Shown here piece after piece: positions 63,908 to 64,000 of a stretch of 64,000 nucleotides of DNA. Both the position numbers and the translations under genes were made by a program. Positions within the stretch are counted from its first letter, which is position 1. Every line of letters begins with the position of its first letter. Source of the DNA: Candidatus Phosphoribacter hodrii (lineage in GTDB: Bacteria > Actinomycetota > Actinomycetes > Actinomycetales > Dermatophilaceae); contig JADJIB010000002.1 of NCBI GenBank assembly GCA_016707175.1, positions 686,001 through 750,000 on the forward strand. Direction: 5' to 3'. Below the pieces are notes generated by a model. That model did no database searches, had not been told where the DNA came from, and saw only the letters and a program-made list of their open reading frames with translations.

Positions 63908-64000
63908 GTCAGCCGACCGGCCACCCAGGGACGGCTGCTCGGGCGGCCGCGCGCACACGGCATACCAATGGTCGGCCCGCTCGGGCGCCGTGAGCACAGA

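Noticed and set aside
63908..64000. Possible 3' end of a minus-strand gene at the right edge
   Set aside because: A short open stretch ends at a TGA near 63909, but third-position GC is not coding-like and no family is recognisable in under 30 codons.
1..64000. The motif as a mobile element or REP/BIME family with transposase
   Set aside because: Copies share only seven to ten bases, have no constant flanks except in inverted pairs, no target duplications, and no transposase is present.
1..64000. CRISPR array, prophage, integron or insertion sequence
   Set aside because: No spaced identical repeats, integrase, transposase or structural phage genes were found on either strand.

Overview
The window is chromosomal DNA from a very GC-rich actinomycete. 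Supporting signs are the dcw cluster order mraZ-rsmH-ftsL-ftsI-murE-murF-mraY-murD, a RpoD with a long Ala/Lys/Pro-rich N-terminal half, SAM-IV riboswitches, a B12-dependent ribonucleotide reductase with NrdR, an F420-type reductase and a DinB-like (mycothiol-type) protein. I infer a member of the Micrococcales, probably Intrasporangiaceae/Dermatophilaceae, but no rRNA or tRNA gene is present to confirm this. The content is almost entirely core-type genes. I see no insertion sequence, prophage, CRISPR array or rRNA/tRNA gene.

Layout. 1-8791 (minus): dcw cell wall and division cluster. 8792-13945: mraZ/moxR intergenic region with MraZ-box-like repeats facing both ways, then a MoxR / DUF58 / transglutaminase operon. 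14-18.6 kb: amidohydrolase, principal sigma factor, universal stress protein. 18.6-32.7 kb: metX and metY, each behind a SAM-IV riboswitch, with DUF4192, DUF1232, EcsC, a family A DNA polymerase, PAC2, HrpA and a polysaccharide-deacetylase lipoprotein between them. 32.7-38.6 kb: aldo/keto reductase, small membrane proteins, PPK2, deazaflavin-dependent reductase and an SPFH / ribbon-helix-helix pair. 38.8-46.6 kb: nrdJ-nrdR, a DUF1023 hydrolase with a small partner, and an SOS-controlled LysM gene divergent from lexA. 46.6-53.4 kb: DinB-like protein, sirtuin, LysR regulator with DUF4395, ComEC and ComEA. 53.5-64 kb: plsY, degV, leuS behind an apparent Leu-codon attenuator, lysoplasmalogenase, thioesterase, a fused acetyl-CoA carboxyltransferase, an RsbRD-like protein, an FkbM methyltransferase and a cysteine-desulfurase-like enzyme.

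The most unusual feature is a dispersed short motif, GGCATAC/GTATGCC, usually inside CGGCATACC. I count about 75 copies by eye over both strands, roughly ten times what base composition predicts. It occurs singly inside genes and as tight inverted pairs that form terminator-like hairpins between genes. That architecture resembles DNA uptake sequences of naturally transformable bacteria, and the window also carries comEA and comEC. The link is only an inference. Other regulatory signals read directly from the sequence are MraZ-box arrays, two SAM-IV riboswitches, three LexA boxes, paired NrdR-like boxes, a shared LysR operator pattern, and a leader peptide with three consecutive Leu codons before leuS.

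Three genes (leuS, hrpA, the polysaccharide deacetylase) each appear interrupted by one extra base, and a fourth (the DUF1023 hydrolase) may have a 3' indel. Since leuS should be essential, I suspect sequence errors for at least some of these.
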